A program made the translations under genes and the position numbers. The notes under the pieces are model-generated. The model saw nothing but the letters and a program-made list of their open reading frames with translations. It was not told the DNA's origin and made no database searches. A stretch of 64,000 bases of DNA from Sphingobium aromaticiconvertens. GTDB taxonomy: Bacteria > Pseudomonadota > Alphaproteobacteria > Sphingomonadales > Sphingomonadaceae. Shown here piece by piece: positions 44,416 through 53,916 of this stretch. The first letter of the stretch is position 1. Each line of letters begins with the position of its first letter. The stretch lies in assembly GCF_037154075.1 (NCBI RefSeq), contig NZ_JBANRJ010000002.1:124001-188000 (forward strand), given 5' to 3'.

Positions 44416-44433
44416 AGTCTGTTTGAGCAGACT
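44416..44433. promoter_or_regulatory. Candidate parS palindrome, right of parAB-2
   Basis: AGTCTGTTTGAGCAGACT; 17 of 18 bases match the copy at 42152-42169. It lies 15 bp left of the IS21 element. Confidence 0.5.
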
Positions 44434-44560
44434 ATAAGATGAGTGGTTGTTGATTGCCGTTGAGAAGTGACCCGGGGAAGCCAGTAATTTCCACTGAGAA
44501 GTGACCCATGTTTGAACACGTCCCTGGCTTTGACGAGCGGGGGACCATGGAGTGTTGGAC

Positions 44561-46084
44561 ATGGCATTATTGAGCGTTATCCGGCGGTGGCATTACCGCG
44601 ATCATCTATCGATCCGGGAGATAGCCAGGCGCACCGGTCTTTCCCGCAACACCGTTCGTAAATATCTGCGGTCGGACACGATCGAGCCGCAGTTCAAGGT
44701 GCCGGAGCGACCGAGCAAGCTGGACCCGTTCGTCGAGCGGCTGACAGCCTGGCTGAGGCGGGAGATGGGCCGTCCGCGCAAGCAGAAGCGCACGGTCAAG
44801 CAGTTGTATGCCGATCTGGTGAGCCTCGGCTTTGACGGTTCCTATGGCCGTGTCGCGGCCTTTGCCCGGGACTGGCGTGATGATTATCGCCGCCAGCAGC
44901 AGATGAGCGGCAGAGGCACCTTCGTGCCGTTGTCCTTCGCACCGGGTGAGGCGTTCCAGTTCGACTGGAGCGAGGACTGGGCGATCATCGATGGCGTGCG
45001 CACCAAGCTGCAGGTCGCGCACTTCAAGCTCAGCTACAGTCGCGCCTTCTTTGTGCGGGCCTATCTACTGCAGACCCACGAGATGCTGTTCGACGCCCAT
45101 AATCATGCGTTCCGCGTGCTGGGCGGCGTGCCGCGACGCGGCATCTACGACAACATGAGGACTGCCGTCGACAAGGTCGGGCGCGGCAAGAGCCGGACCG
45201 TCAACGCCCGCTTCCTGACGATGGTGAGCCATTATCTGTTCGAGGCCGAGTTCTGTAATCCGGCCGCTGGGTGGGAGAAGGGCCAGGTCGAGAAGAACGT
45301 GCAGGATGCACGGCATCGCCTGTGGCAGCCTGTCCCCCAGACTCAGAGCCTCGACGCTTTGAACATCTGGCTGGAGGAGCGCTGCAAGGCGCTATGGCAG
45401 GATATTCCGCACGGAATCGAGCCCGGGTCTGTCGCTGATGCCTGGGCGGATGAGGTGGCGAGCCTGATGCCGACAGGCAGGGCGTTCGATGGCTTTGTCG
45501 AGTATGGCAAGCGGGTCTCACCGACCTGCCTCGTCCATCTCGAGCGCAACCGCTACAGCGTGCCGGCGTCGTTCGCCAACCGCCCCGTCAGCCTGCGCGT
45601 CTATCCCGACCGCTTCCTGGTGGTCGCCGAGGGACAGTTGCTGTGCGAACACCAGCGTATCATCGAACGATCCCACGATGGGCCGGGGCGCACCGTCTAT
45701 GACTGGCGCCATTATCTGGCGGTGGTGCAGCGCAAGCCAGGTGCCCTGCGCAATGGGGCGCCGTTCCTTGAACTGCCTGATCCCTTCCAGCGGCTGCAGC
45801 GGCATCTGTTGCGGTCTCCTGGCGGTGACAGGGAGATGGTCGAGATCCTGGCCCTGGTGCTGCATCATGACGAGCAGACCGTGCTGACGGCCGTCACGAT
45901 GGCGTTGGAGGGGGGCGTTCCAACCAAGACCCATATCCTCAACCTCCTGCACCGTCTGCTCGACGGCAAGCCGCTGACAACGCCGCCGGTCACGGCGCCA
46001 CAGGCGCTGAGACTGGTCAGCGAGCCGATGGCCAATGTCGAGCGCTATGACGCTCTGCGTCGGGAGAGCCGCCATGCGTCATGA
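44561..46084 (+). CDS. istA: IS21 transposase IstA
   Basis: A 507-residue DDE transposase. The N-terminal helix-turn-helix reads [23 protein letters not shown]; the catalytic region begins FQFDWSEDW (first Asp) and includes a QVEKNVQ segment (Glu). It cuts and joins the IS ends with the ATPase IstB. The ATG at 44561 is used; a GTG at 44552 is also possible. The gene is complete and overlaps istB by 11 bp. Confidence 0.9.
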   Translation: MALLSVIRRWHYRDHLSIREIARRTGLSRNTVRKYLRSDTIEPQFKVPERPSKLDPFVERLTAWLRREMGRPRKQKRTVKQLYADLVSLGFDGSYGRVAAFARDWRDDYRRQQQMSGRGTFVPLSFAPGEAFQFDWSEDWAIIDGVRTKLQVAHFKLSYSRAFFVRAYLLQTHEMLFDAHNHAFRVLGGVPRRGIYDNMRTAVDKVGRGKSRTVNARFLTMVSHYLFEAEFCNPAAGWEKGQVEKNVQDARHRLWQPVPQTQSLDALNIWLEERCKALWQDIPHGIEPGSVADAWADEVASLMPTGRAFDGFVEYGKRVSPTCLVHLERNRYSVPASFANRPVSLRVYPDRFLVVAEGQLLCEHQRIIERSHDGPGRTVYDWRHYLAVVQRKPGALRNGAPFLELPDPFQRLQRHLLRSPGGDREMVEILALVLHHDEQTVLTAVTMALEGGVPTKTHILNLLHRLLDGKPLTTPPVTAPQALRLVSEPMANVERYDALRRESRHAS

Positions 46085-46856
46085 TCCCGCCAGCGGCGCT
46101 ATTATCGTCATGCTGCGCAGCCTCAAGATGCACGGCATGGCGCAGGCCGTTACCGATCTCATGGAACAGGGTGCACCGGCGTTCGATGCCGCCATCCCGA
46201 TCCTGTCCCAGCTCCTGAAGGCGGAGACTGCTGAACGAGAGGTGCGATCGGTATCCTATCAACTCAAGGCTGCGCGGTTCCCGGCCTATCGCGACCTGGC
46301 AGGCTTCGACTTCGCCAGCAGTGAGATCAACGAAGCGCTGGTGCGCCAGCTTCACCGCTGTGAGTTTATCGACGTTGCCGACAACATCGTGCTGGTCGGC
46401 GGCCCCGGCACCGGCAAGACCCACATCGCGACAGCGCTGGGCGTTCAGGCCATCGAGCATCATCGAAAACGGGTGCGGTTCTTCTCCACCGTCGAGTTGG
46501 TTAATGCGCTCGAACAGGAGAAGGCCCAGGGCAAGGCAGGCCAGGTCGCCGGAAGGCTCGCCCACGCCGATCTCGTGATCCTCGATGAGCTCGGCTATCT
46601 GCCGTTCAGCGCCTCAGGCGGTGCATTGCTGTTCCATCTGCTCAGCAAACTTTACGAGCGCACCAGCGTCATCATCACCACCAACCTCAGCTTCAGTGAA
46701 TGGGCCACCGTGTTCGGTGATGCCAAGATGACCACAGCGCTGCTCGATCGGCTGACCCATCACTGCCACATCCTTGAAACCGGCAACGACAGCTTCCGGT
46801 TCAAAAACAGCTCTGCTCAGCAGCCCACAGCGCGAAAGGAGAAAACCTCATCTTGA
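46074..46856 (+). CDS. istB: IS21 helper ATPase IstB
   Basis: A 260-residue AAA+ ATPase of the DnaC/IstB type. Walker A is GGPGTGKTH at about residue 110, followed by a Walker B ([13 protein letters not shown]) and an [11 protein letters not shown] sensor segment. It assists IstA in target capture. The ATG at 46074 overlaps the end of istA. Intact, so the element may be active. Confidence 0.9.
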   Translation: MRHDPASGAIIVMLRSLKMHGMAQAVTDLMEQGAPAFDAAIPILSQLLKAETAEREVRSVSYQLKAARFPAYRDLAGFDFASSEINEALVRQLHRCEFIDVADNIVLVGGPGTGKTHIATALGVQAIEHHRKRVRFFSTVELVNALEQEKAQGKAGQVAGRLAHADLVILDELGYLPFSASGGALLFHLLSKLYERTSVIITTNLSFSEWATVFGDAKMTTALLDRLTHHCHILETGNDSFRFKNSSAQQPTARKEKTSS

Positions 46857-47003
46857 CCCAACGGTGACATCCGAAACATAATCGCAAGGTGGGTCACTTC
46901 TCGATGAAAACCCCGGGTCACTTCTCAACGGCAATCAACAGTGAGGCGATCATTCGATCAGCTTGTCATGATCTGCGTTATCCCCAGAACTGGGGAGGGA
47001 TCG

Positions 47004-47747
47004 TCAGCGCAGGATATCGGTGAAGCTAATGGCGCCGTCGAAGAGCGCACGAATGGCGAGCATCGTGCGTTTGGTTACACCGTAGCGATCGCGTGCATCC
47101 TTGAGATGCTGCGTTACGGTTTCGGCGCCGACTCCGAGAATTTTGGCGATTTCCCAATCGGTTTTACCCCGCGCAACCAGCGCGACGCATTCGATTTGAC
47201 GCTCGGTAAGTTGCGGCGCGGCCGCGATAGGAGCGATCGTGGCGCGCGCTATCTTGCGGGCGGCTTCGAATGCGAAACTGCCAACAAGCTGGACGAGCGG
47301 CAGTTGCTCTTCGTCGAGTTCCTCCCCATTGCGCATGGCAAAAGAACAGGAGCCGTTCACCTCGCCGGGGACGTGCGCAGGGATCGTGAATCCATCTCCA
47401 AGGCCCGCGGAGTGAGCCGCTGCCAATACCGCGTGGTCCCGCGGGTGGAGTGAGATCATAGCCTCCACCGACCAGGCGAAACCTATGGTAGTCGTATGGC
47501 TTGCACGATGGATCGGGTCAGCAGCGTACAGTCGGCCCTCCTCGAACGCATCAACCCAGTTTCTCGGATAGTTGACGAGGCGAACGGCTGTGCTCCCCGG
47601 GTTCAGCAGGTCGATGTGATGCACAAGCGCGAAATAGCGGAAACCCATCGATGCCGTGATTTCTTCGACAGCCTGCAGGAGGGCGTGAGAGCTCGAAGCG
47701 CCGCGGGCCACAGCGCAGAACGCCTGCACTTCGGCAAGGGTGATCAT
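47004..47747 (-). CDS. LuxR-family regulator with autoinducer-binding-like domain (second gene)
   Basis: A 247-residue quorum-sensing-type regulator. The N-terminal two thirds is an autoinducer-binding-like fold (GFRYFALVHHIDLLNP, YPRNWVDAFEEGRLYAADPIHRAS), and the C-terminus is a LuxR helix-turn-helix (LTERQIECVALVARGKTDWEIAKILGVG). No luxI is adjacent, so it is a solo regulator here. It follows the paralogous regulator at 47766 in the same direction with an 18-bp gap. Confidence 0.85.
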   Translation of the reverse strand: MITLAEVQAFCAVARGASSSHALLQAVEEITASMGFRYFALVHHIDLLNPGSTAVRLVNYPRNWVDAFEEGRLYAADPIHRASHTTTIGFAWSVEAMISLHPRDHAVLAAAHSAGLGDGFTIPAHVPGEVNGSCSFAMRNGEELDEEQLPLVQLVGSFAFEAARKIARATIAPIAAAPQLTERQIECVALVARGKTDWEIAKILGVGAETVTQHLKDARDRYGVTKRTMLAIRALFDGAISFTDILR

Positions 47748-47765
47748 AAGCCGCCGATCTGCTTG

Positions 47766-48542
47766 CTACACGAGAGCCTCGATATCGAGATGTCCGTCGC
47801 GAACGGCGCGAAGCACGAGTTGTGTCCGACGGCGGACGCCATAACGCCGGCGCGCGCCTTCGACATATTCGTGCACAGTGTCGCGGCTCAGACCCAGTAT
47901 CTGTCCGATCTCCCAGTCGCTTTTGCCCTGTGCCACCAGATCAATGCAGTCGATCTGGCGTGGGCTGAGCGCTATCGGCACGTTTACCAGTTCATCGGGA
48001 CCAAGAAGGGTTCGAGCCTGGTCGAACGCGACCGTGCCAATCAATCTAGCAGAGAGAAGGTCCGGGCTTGAGATCTTGTCATCGCCCCGACGCGCTATGG
48101 TGAACATAGCGTCGGGCTCGTTGCGCATCCTGATCGGCATGGTGAACCCAGATGCCAGTCCATGTGCGCGACCCCGTTCAAGGATCGAACGCTGGCGAGC
48201 ATTGGGCGAGATATAATCGCCGATATGATCCCAGGTGAGCCCAGAGACGGTCTTGGCGCAGGCGACGTGGACTGGATCGTCAAGATGGAGGCGCGCGTCT
48301 ATTACCTCCTCGACCCAGCGCACCGGATAGGTGGTTATCAGCAGGGCTTTGCGGGTGGTGCGTTTCAGGTCAACATTGTGCACCAATGCGAACCAGCGGA
48401 ATCCGAACTGGCGCACAATTGCATCGAGCAAGGATTTGAGCTGGTCGAGCGTCGTCGCCTGCCGGCATTCGGCTTCGAATGCGGTGATATCGCCCAAGCG
48501 GCCAGCATCTTCGAGACTGCTCATATTGCAAACGATTCGCAT
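47766..48542 (-). CDS. LuxR-family regulator with autoinducer-binding-like domain (first gene)
   Basis: A 258-residue paralogue of the next gene. It has the ligand domain (GFRWFALVHNVDLKR, YPVRWVEEVIDARLHLDDPVHVA) and a C-terminal helix-turn-helix (LSPRQIDCIDLVAQGKSDWEIGQILGLSRDTVHEYVEGA). The ATG at 48542 gives MRIVCNMSS; a later ATG at 48524 is equally possible because neither has a strong ribosome site. It is first in a two-gene operon of related regulators. Ligand unknown. Confidence 0.85.
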   Translation of the reverse strand: MRIVCNMSSLEDAGRLGDITAFEAECRQATTLDQLKSLLDAIVRQFGFRWFALVHNVDLKRTTRKALLITTYPVRWVEEVIDARLHLDDPVHVACAKTVSGLTWDHIGDYISPNARQRSILERGRAHGLASGFTMPIRMRNEPDAMFTIARRGDDKISSPDLLSARLIGTVAFDQARTLLGPDELVNVPIALSPRQIDCIDLVAQGKSDWEIGQILGLSRDTVHEYVEGARRRYGVRRRTQLVLRAVRDGHLDIEALV

Positions 48543-48682
48543 TTTGATTGCAGTTTCGTCCAGTCACTATTCGGCGAAGCCATTGAAAAACAAGACCGGC
48601 TGCCTCCAGCGCCCAACTCCCCGCAAGAAAAGCACAGGTCGTCTTTGGCACGATTCGACGGTGGTATGATGAAAGGGCACGC

Positions 48683-48712
48683 GTGACACTTTACCTTCGG
48701 GCAAAGTGTCAC
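48683..48712. promoter_or_regulatory. 10-bp inverted repeat upstream of the LuxR pair
   Basis: GTGACACTTT and AAAGTGTCAC, perfect arms with a 10-base spacer, 141 bp upstream of the first LuxR gene and 75 bp upstream of the rightward hypothetical gene. Candidate operator. Confidence 0.45.
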
Positions 48713-48787
48713 AGCCGACAAAATGATGAAAATCTGCGGCAAAGGGGATTCACTTCACCCCCCATATGTGCTTGATTCAATCCCGTT

Positions 48788-49354
48788 ATGTTGCACGCTC
48801 CGATTATTGGCGACGGCCGCCCGCAACTGGATATGCCCTGCTTGCTGGAAATGCTTGCGCGGTCATCGTCTCGACCGCGATATGCCTTCATGGTGCTCAA
48901 CCTGATTGCACAGGTTTCCCGATCCGACGGCAGCGCCGGGCCGCTGGTAGCCAAGGGCGGCGGCCTCATTCCCTTGCGCGACTGGCTTTGTGATGCGCTA
49001 ACCCCGATGGGGCAGCGTGACCCCCGGCGCGTTGCCCTGGAAGAGCGGATACGCAGCGATCTGGCAATGTCGGGCGCATTGCCCGCCAATGTCGGTCAGG
49101 CCACGGCAATCGTCGACGACGCCATCCGTGAGCAGGTACGGGCGTCGGGAAAAACGAATGTGAGCCGGGCGGTATCAGAACTCGTGCGCGCTGGCTTGCT
49201 CAAGCGGCACTATCAGGGCTATTGTGTCGATCATCATAATCGCGGTGCGCAGCGCCAAGCCGTCTACGTTCTGGCAGGGTGCGCGCGCGGTCTGATCGGC
49301 GGCCGCCAAGAGCAGCCGAGAGCGGTTCCAAGGCAGGCAGAACTGTCGTTCTGA
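48788..49354 (+). CDS. Hypothetical protein
   Basis: A 188-residue soluble protein I do not recognise. The C-terminal half (NVSRAVSELVRAGLLKRHYQGYCVDHHNRGAQRQAVYVL) looks like a winged helix. The ATG at 48788 has no clear ribosome site. It is divergent from the LuxR pair and is followed by an IS element, 57 bp away. Confidence 0.45.
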   Translation: MLHAPIIGDGRPQLDMPCLLEMLARSSSRPRYAFMVLNLIAQVSRSDGSAGPLVAKGGGLIPLRDWLCDALTPMGQRDPRRVALEERIRSDLAMSGALPANVGQATAIVDDAIREQVRASGKTNVSRAVSELVRAGLLKRHYQGYCVDHHNRGAQRQAVYVLAGCARGLIGGRQEQPRAVPRQAELSF

Positions 49355-49411
49355 TCGCCACGGAACTGGCCAAATTTAACATAACTATTATTATCAAACC
49401 GGCTGATTGTA

Positions 49412-51080
49412 GCAGCAACGTTCAAATGTCACAGTTGCGCAAAGTAGAGATGTCTCACTTGGGCTACCGTGCCCTCCGGCTGTTCGGAGGTATTGAGCAT
49501 GGCGGTGTTGCGTATGAGTACCGAGGAGCTTTCGCGGGTCGAGACGCTGATGCATGTGGTTTCAGGTCGCATGACCGTCACCCAGGCCGCAAGGCTGATG
49601 AGCGTCAGCCGCCGCCACGCCCATCGACTGCTGACGCGTTACCTTGACGATGGATCATCCGGGCTTTTGTCGCGCCGCCGTGGTCGACCAAGTAACCGGC
49701 GCTTGGATGATGCCATCAGAGATCAGATTGTCGCACTGGTTCGGACCCATTATCATGATTTTGGGCCTACATTGGCTGCGGAGTATTTGGCCGAACGGCA
49801 TGATCTCCGGATTTCGCGTGAGAAGCTGCGGCAGATGATGATCGAGGCCGGGATTTGGAAGGATCGTCAGGCTCGCCGTCCTCGCCCATATCAGCCGCGC
49901 TACCGCCGGGATTGTCGGGGCGAACTGATCCAGATCGACGGCTCAAAACATTGGTGGTTCGAAGACCGCGGCCCGCAATGCACATTGCTGGTCTATATCG
50001 ACGACGCGACCAGCGAACTGATGCACCTCAGGATGGTCGAGAGCGAGAGCACCTTCGCTTACATGGAGGCGACCCGCGCGTATATCGAACGGCACGGCAA
50101 GCCGGTGGCCTTTTATTCCGACAAGCACAGTGTTTTCCGGAACGCGCGGGCCAGCGCCGCGCGTGGCGACGGGATGACGCATTTTGGCCGTGCGCTGGAT
50201 GCCCTGAACATCGAGATCATCTGCGCCAACTCGCCACAGGCCAAGGGCCGCGTCGAGCGGGCCAACGCCACCTTGCAGGATCGCCTGGTGAAAGCGATGC
50301 GACTGGAGGGTATCTCGTCGATCGCGGACGCAAACGCTTTCCTCGACAGTTATATGGCCAGGCACAACGAGCGGTTTGCCCGCCCTGCCTTCGATGTCCG
50401 CGATCTGCACCGCCCGCTTGCACCGCATGACGATCTGCGCTCGATCATGGTCTGGCGGGAGCAGCGAACGGTGACGGCAGCGCTGACGCTGCACTACAAC
50501 AAGGCGATGTTCATCCTGGAGCCGAACGATGTCAGCGAAAAGCTGGCGCGCAAGCGGGTGACGGTCTGCGAATATCCCGACGGTCGACTGGAGATCGAGC
50601 ATGAGGGCCATGTCCTGCCCTATCGTCAGTTCGACAAGATGCGGCAGGTGAACCAGCCTGCCATTGTCGAGAACAAGCATCTGGACGCAGCGTTGCTGCT
50701 GGCCCGGCAGATGCAGGCGATCATGCCGCATCATCGCAAACGCAACAATGACGCCCCTGCCCGCCGTGACCAACCCATGCATCTGTTCCCCGAGCCGGAA
50801 CCACCCGCGAAGATCGATCGCCGCAAACTGGGCGGCTCGAAGCTCAAGCGCGGTCCCAGGCTCAGTGATGAGGCGTTGCACGAACGCGGCACGCTCAGGT
50901 TCGTGCAGAGGACATGACCGGGCCCACTGCAGGGCAGCGGGTCCATGGCCACTACCCCAAGATCAGCGCATCAGCAGGGTCTGCGCTGCGCTATCCCGAG
51001 GGCTCCACGCAGCCCCTGCTTTCCTCAACGTGTGACATTTCTATATGGCAGAAATTGTGACTTCTCTAAATGGCAGGAAC
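49412..51080. mobile_element. ISNCY-type insertion sequence, copy 1
   Basis: Boundaries are inferred from GATTGTA (49405-49411) on the left and ATTGTA (51081-51086) on the right. Internal ends hold GTCAC/AGAGATGTC boxes on the left and GTGACATTTC, GTGACTTCTC boxes on the right. It carries one transposase gene. Confidence 0.65.
49499..50917 (+). CDS. ISNCY-type transposase, copy 1
   Basis: A 472-residue transposase of the IS1202/ISNCY type. It has an N-terminal helix-turn-helix (MTVTQAARLMSVSRRHAHRLLTRY), then a DDE catalytic domain: LIQIDGSKHWWF (Asp), FYSDKHSVFR (Asp) and NSPQAKGRVERANATLQ (Glu). The ATG at 49499 lies 8 bases after a CGGAGG site. The gene is complete. The last two thirds is almost identical to copy 2, whereas the first ~110 residues are clearly different. 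Confidence 0.85.
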   Translation: MAVLRMSTEELSRVETLMHVVSGRMTVTQAARLMSVSRRHAHRLLTRYLDDGSSGLLSRRRGRPSNRRLDDAIRDQIVALVRTHYHDFGPTLAAEYLAERHDLRISREKLRQMMIEAGIWKDRQARRPRPYQPRYRRDCRGELIQIDGSKHWWFEDRGPQCTLLVYIDDATSELMHLRMVESESTFAYMEATRAYIERHGKPVAFYSDKHSVFRNARASAARGDGMTHFGRALDALNIEIICANSPQAKGRVERANATLQDRLVKAMRLEGISSIADANAFLDSYMARHNERFARPAFDVRDLHRPLAPHDDLRSIMVWREQRTVTAALTLHYNKAMFILEPNDVSEKLARKRVTVCEYPDGRLEIEHEGHVLPYRQFDKMRQVNQPAIVENKHLDAALLLARQMQAIMPHHRKRNNDAPARRDQPMHLFPEPEPPAKIDRRKLGGSKLKRGPRLSDEALHERGTLRFVQRT

Positions 51081-51086
51081 ATTGTA

Positions 51087-52775
51087 AGCGCAATTTAGAG
51101 ATGTCACTCCCCGCAATTTAGAGATGTCACAACCGGGACGTCTTGCGGTTCCGGTGGCATGTTCTCCTGCATGCGGGAGGACACGCTTATGACGGTGGTG
51201 GCAATGAGCCATGGCGAGCTTTCACGGTACGATACACTGCTTCGTTTCGACCGTGGTGAACTGAGGGTCGAGGATGCAGCGATGCTGCTTGGGGTATGTC
51301 GCCGCCAGGTGTACCGGTTGCTCGACCGATTACATACAGACGGCCCTGAAGCACTTGTGTCTTGGAAGCGCGGCCGCCCTAGCAACCGCGCCTTCAAGGA
51401 GGACCTTCGCACACGCGTTCTCGACCTGGTGCGCCAGCACTATCATGATTTCGGTCCGACGCTGGCGACCGAATATCTCGCCGAGCGGCACCAGATCACG
51501 ATTTCGCACGAGACTTTACGCAAGTGGATGATTCAGGCCGGATTCTGGAAGGACCGTGACGCCCGTCGCCCTCGCCCGTATCAGCCTCGCTATCGCCGAG
51601 ATTGCCGTGGCGAGCTGATCCAGATCGACGGCTCGAAGCATTGGTGGTTTGAAGACCGCGGCCCGCAATGCACCCTGCTCGTCTATATTGACGACGCGAC
51701 CAGTGAGCTGATGCACCTGAAGATGGTCGAGAGCGAGAGTACCTTCGCCTATATGGAGGCGACCCGCGCGTACATCGAGCGACACGGCAAGCCGGTGGCG
51801 TTCTATTCCGACAAGCACAGTGTTTTCCGCAATGCCAAGGCCAGTGCGGCGCGCGGAGACGGTATGACGCATTTTGGCCGCGCACTCGATGCACTGAACA
51901 TCGATATCATCTGCGCCAACTCTCCGCAGGCCAAGGGCCGGGTCGAACGGGCCAATGCCACCTTGCAGGATCGCCTGGTCAAAGCGATGCGCCTGGAAGG
52001 CATTTCATCGATCGAGGACGCTAACGCTTTCCTCGACAGTTATATGGCCAGGCACAACGAGCGGTTCGCCCGACCCGCCTTCGATGCCCGCGATCTGCAC
52101 CGCCCGCTTGCACCGCATGACGATCTGCGCTCGATCATGGTCTGGCGTGAGCAGCGGACCGTGACGGCGGCGCTGACGCTGCACTACAACAAGGCGATGT
52201 TCATCCTGGAGCCGAACGATGTCAGCGAAAGCTGGCGCGCAAGCGGGTGACGGTCTGTGAATATCCCGACGGCCGACTGGAGATCGAGCATGAGGGCCAT
52301 GTCCTGCCCTATCGTCAGTTCGACAAGATGCGGCAGGTGAACCAGCCTGCCATTGTCGAGAACAAGCATCTGGACGCAGCGTTGCTGCTGGCCCGGCAGA
52401 TGCAAGCGATCATGCCGCATCATCGCAAACGCAACAATGACGCCCCTGCCCGCCGTGACCAACCCATGCATCTGTTCCCCGAGCCAGAACCGCCACCAAA
52501 GATCGACCGTCGCAAACTGGGCGGCTCGAAGCTCAAGCGCGGTCCCAGGCTCAGTGATGAGGCGTTGCGCGAACGCCGCACGCTCGCCTTCGTGCAGAGG
52601 AAATGACCGGGCCCACTGCAGGGCAGCGGGTCCATGGGTTCTCTACACCATGGTCAGCGCAGCAGCAGGGTCTGCGCTGCGCTGTGTCGATGGCTCCACG
52701 CAGCCCCTGCTGTTCCCCACCCTGTGACATTTCTATATGGCGGAAATAGGGACTTCTCTAAATGGCAGGAACAAC
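51087..52775. mobile_element. ISNCY-type insertion sequence, copy 2
   Basis: Sits directly against copy 1 in the same direction. The left end has two units of CGCAATTTAGAGATGTCAC (51088 and 51110), the right end matches that of copy 1, and GATTGTA follows at 52776-52782. Transposase frame is broken. Confidence 0.65.
51189..52606 (+). pseudogene. ISNCY-type transposase, copy 2, frameshifted
   Basis: The ATG at 51189 (after GGGAGGACACGCTT) starts MTVVAMSHGELSRYDTLLRF. The protein follows copy 1 through the DDE motifs, but at about 52229 the run AAAA of copy 1 is AAA, shifting the frame and stopping at 52250. The remaining 119 codons continue in the next frame to 52606. A single-base loss in a homopolymer could be a true mutation or a sequencing error. 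Confidence 0.75.
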
Positions 52776-52945
52776 GATTGTAAGCGGGTGGATTCTAGAT
52801 CGAAGTGCGAAATCCCAGGATTTATAGGGGTTTGATCTCCTCTCCTCTGCATCCGGTTGTTCGTTGGCCCCGCGCATCAGCACGCGCCCAATGGTATCAA
52901 CCGTATCCCCCTGATTTGCATGTCCGCCAGGCCTAGCCTGCACTA

Positions 52946-53787
52946 AGGTCTGTGGACAATTACCGACAAGCGATGAGTGTAGCGGTCAGATTGATGTTGG
53001 CGCGAAAGCTGTCGTCGGTTTTGTCATATCTGGTCGCAATGCCACGGAACTCCTTGATTTTGGCGAAGTAGTTTTCGACCAGATGGCGCCATTTATACAT
53101 CTCGGCGTCGAAGTCGATTTGAGTTTTGCGATTCTTTCGCGAGGGGATCACGGCTTTTGCGCCACGTTCAAAGATGGCTGCGCGCAGCCAGTTGGCATCG
53201 AAGGCTTTGTCCGCGAGCAGGGCATCGAACGAAATGCCATCGATCCGCGGCCTGACGCCCATGAGGTCGTTGCGTTGCCCCGGCATCAGGACAAAGCGCA
53301 CCAGATTGCCCAGCGCATCGACCATGGCCATAATCTTGGTGGTCAGTCCGCCTTTCGAGCGCCCGATGGCCTGATTTTGAGTGCCCCTTTAGCGCCGGTC
53401 GCCTTCTGGTGAACGGAACCAACCGTGCCATCGATCAGGGCATATTCCATGTCGGGATCGCCCGAAACTGCCTCGAAAAGCCGGTCAAACACCCCGTCGC
53501 GCGCCCAACGCCGGAACCGTCTGAAAACACTGTTCCAATTACCGAACCCGGTTGGCAGGTCGCGCCAAGGTGAACCCGTGCGGACCCGCCAGAACACCGC
53601 TTCCAGAAACAAGCGGGTATCAGCCGCCGTCACACCCCGGTCTACCGCCTTGCCGGGAAATATCCCCTCAAGCCGAGACCACATCCCATCACTCACAACA
53701 AAGCGGCTCGCGTCCATCACAGCGCTCCCAAAAGGAAGCAGGAATCACATTCTCCCGAAAATGTGATTCCCTATTGTCCACAGACCT
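52946..53787. mobile_element. IS5-family (IS427-like) insertion sequence
   Basis: 842 bp with inverted ends AGGTCTGTGGACAAT (52946) and ATTGTCCACAGACCT (to 53787), flanked by TA on both sides (52944-52945, 53788-53789). Contains a two-frame transposase. Confidence 0.8.
52960..53720 (-). CDS. IS5/IS427-type transposase with a -1 frameshift
   Basis: The first frame (53720-53343, MDASRFVVSDGMWSRLEGIFPG ... DGTVGSVHQKATGAKG) and the second frame (to 52960, QNQAIGRSKGGLTTKIMAMVD ... YKWRHLVENYFAKIKEFRGIATRYDKTDDSF) together form one IS427-type DDE transposase of about 250 residues. A -1 slip on the GGGG run near 53390 would join them as AKGGTQNQAIGRSKGG, the family consensus. The group uses programmed frameshifting, so this is probably normal rather than a mutation. 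Catalytic Asp and Glu regions are present. Confidence 0.8.
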
Positions 53788-53916
53788 TAGGAATCTATCA
53801 CGATAGGCCTGCCCGATAAATAACTCACCGTGCCGAACCCGGTGTGTCCTGGCGTACGGCTGCACTTGTTTGCAGCGGAGTCGTGAGGTTGGGCCCAAAA
53901 AAACCGAACTCCGCGT

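Larger units (their letters stand above)
44448..46940. mobile_element. IS21-family insertion sequence
   Basis: About 2.5 kb with inverted ends reading TGTTGATTGCCGTTGAGAAG (44448) and its complement ending at 46940. Repeated GAGAAGTGACCC boxes lie just inside, the multiple terminal repeats seen in IS21. It carries istA and istB with an 11-bp overlap. No flanking direct repeat was found. Confidence 0.9.

Noticed and set aside
44152..44442. 96-codon frame overlapping the end of parB-2
   Set aside because: Overlaps a well-supported gene and has low-complexity composition.
52960..53720. IS5 transposase as a pseudogene
   Set aside because: The two frames join by a -1 slip at a GGGG run to give the family consensus, as expected for programmed frameshifting in the IS427 group.
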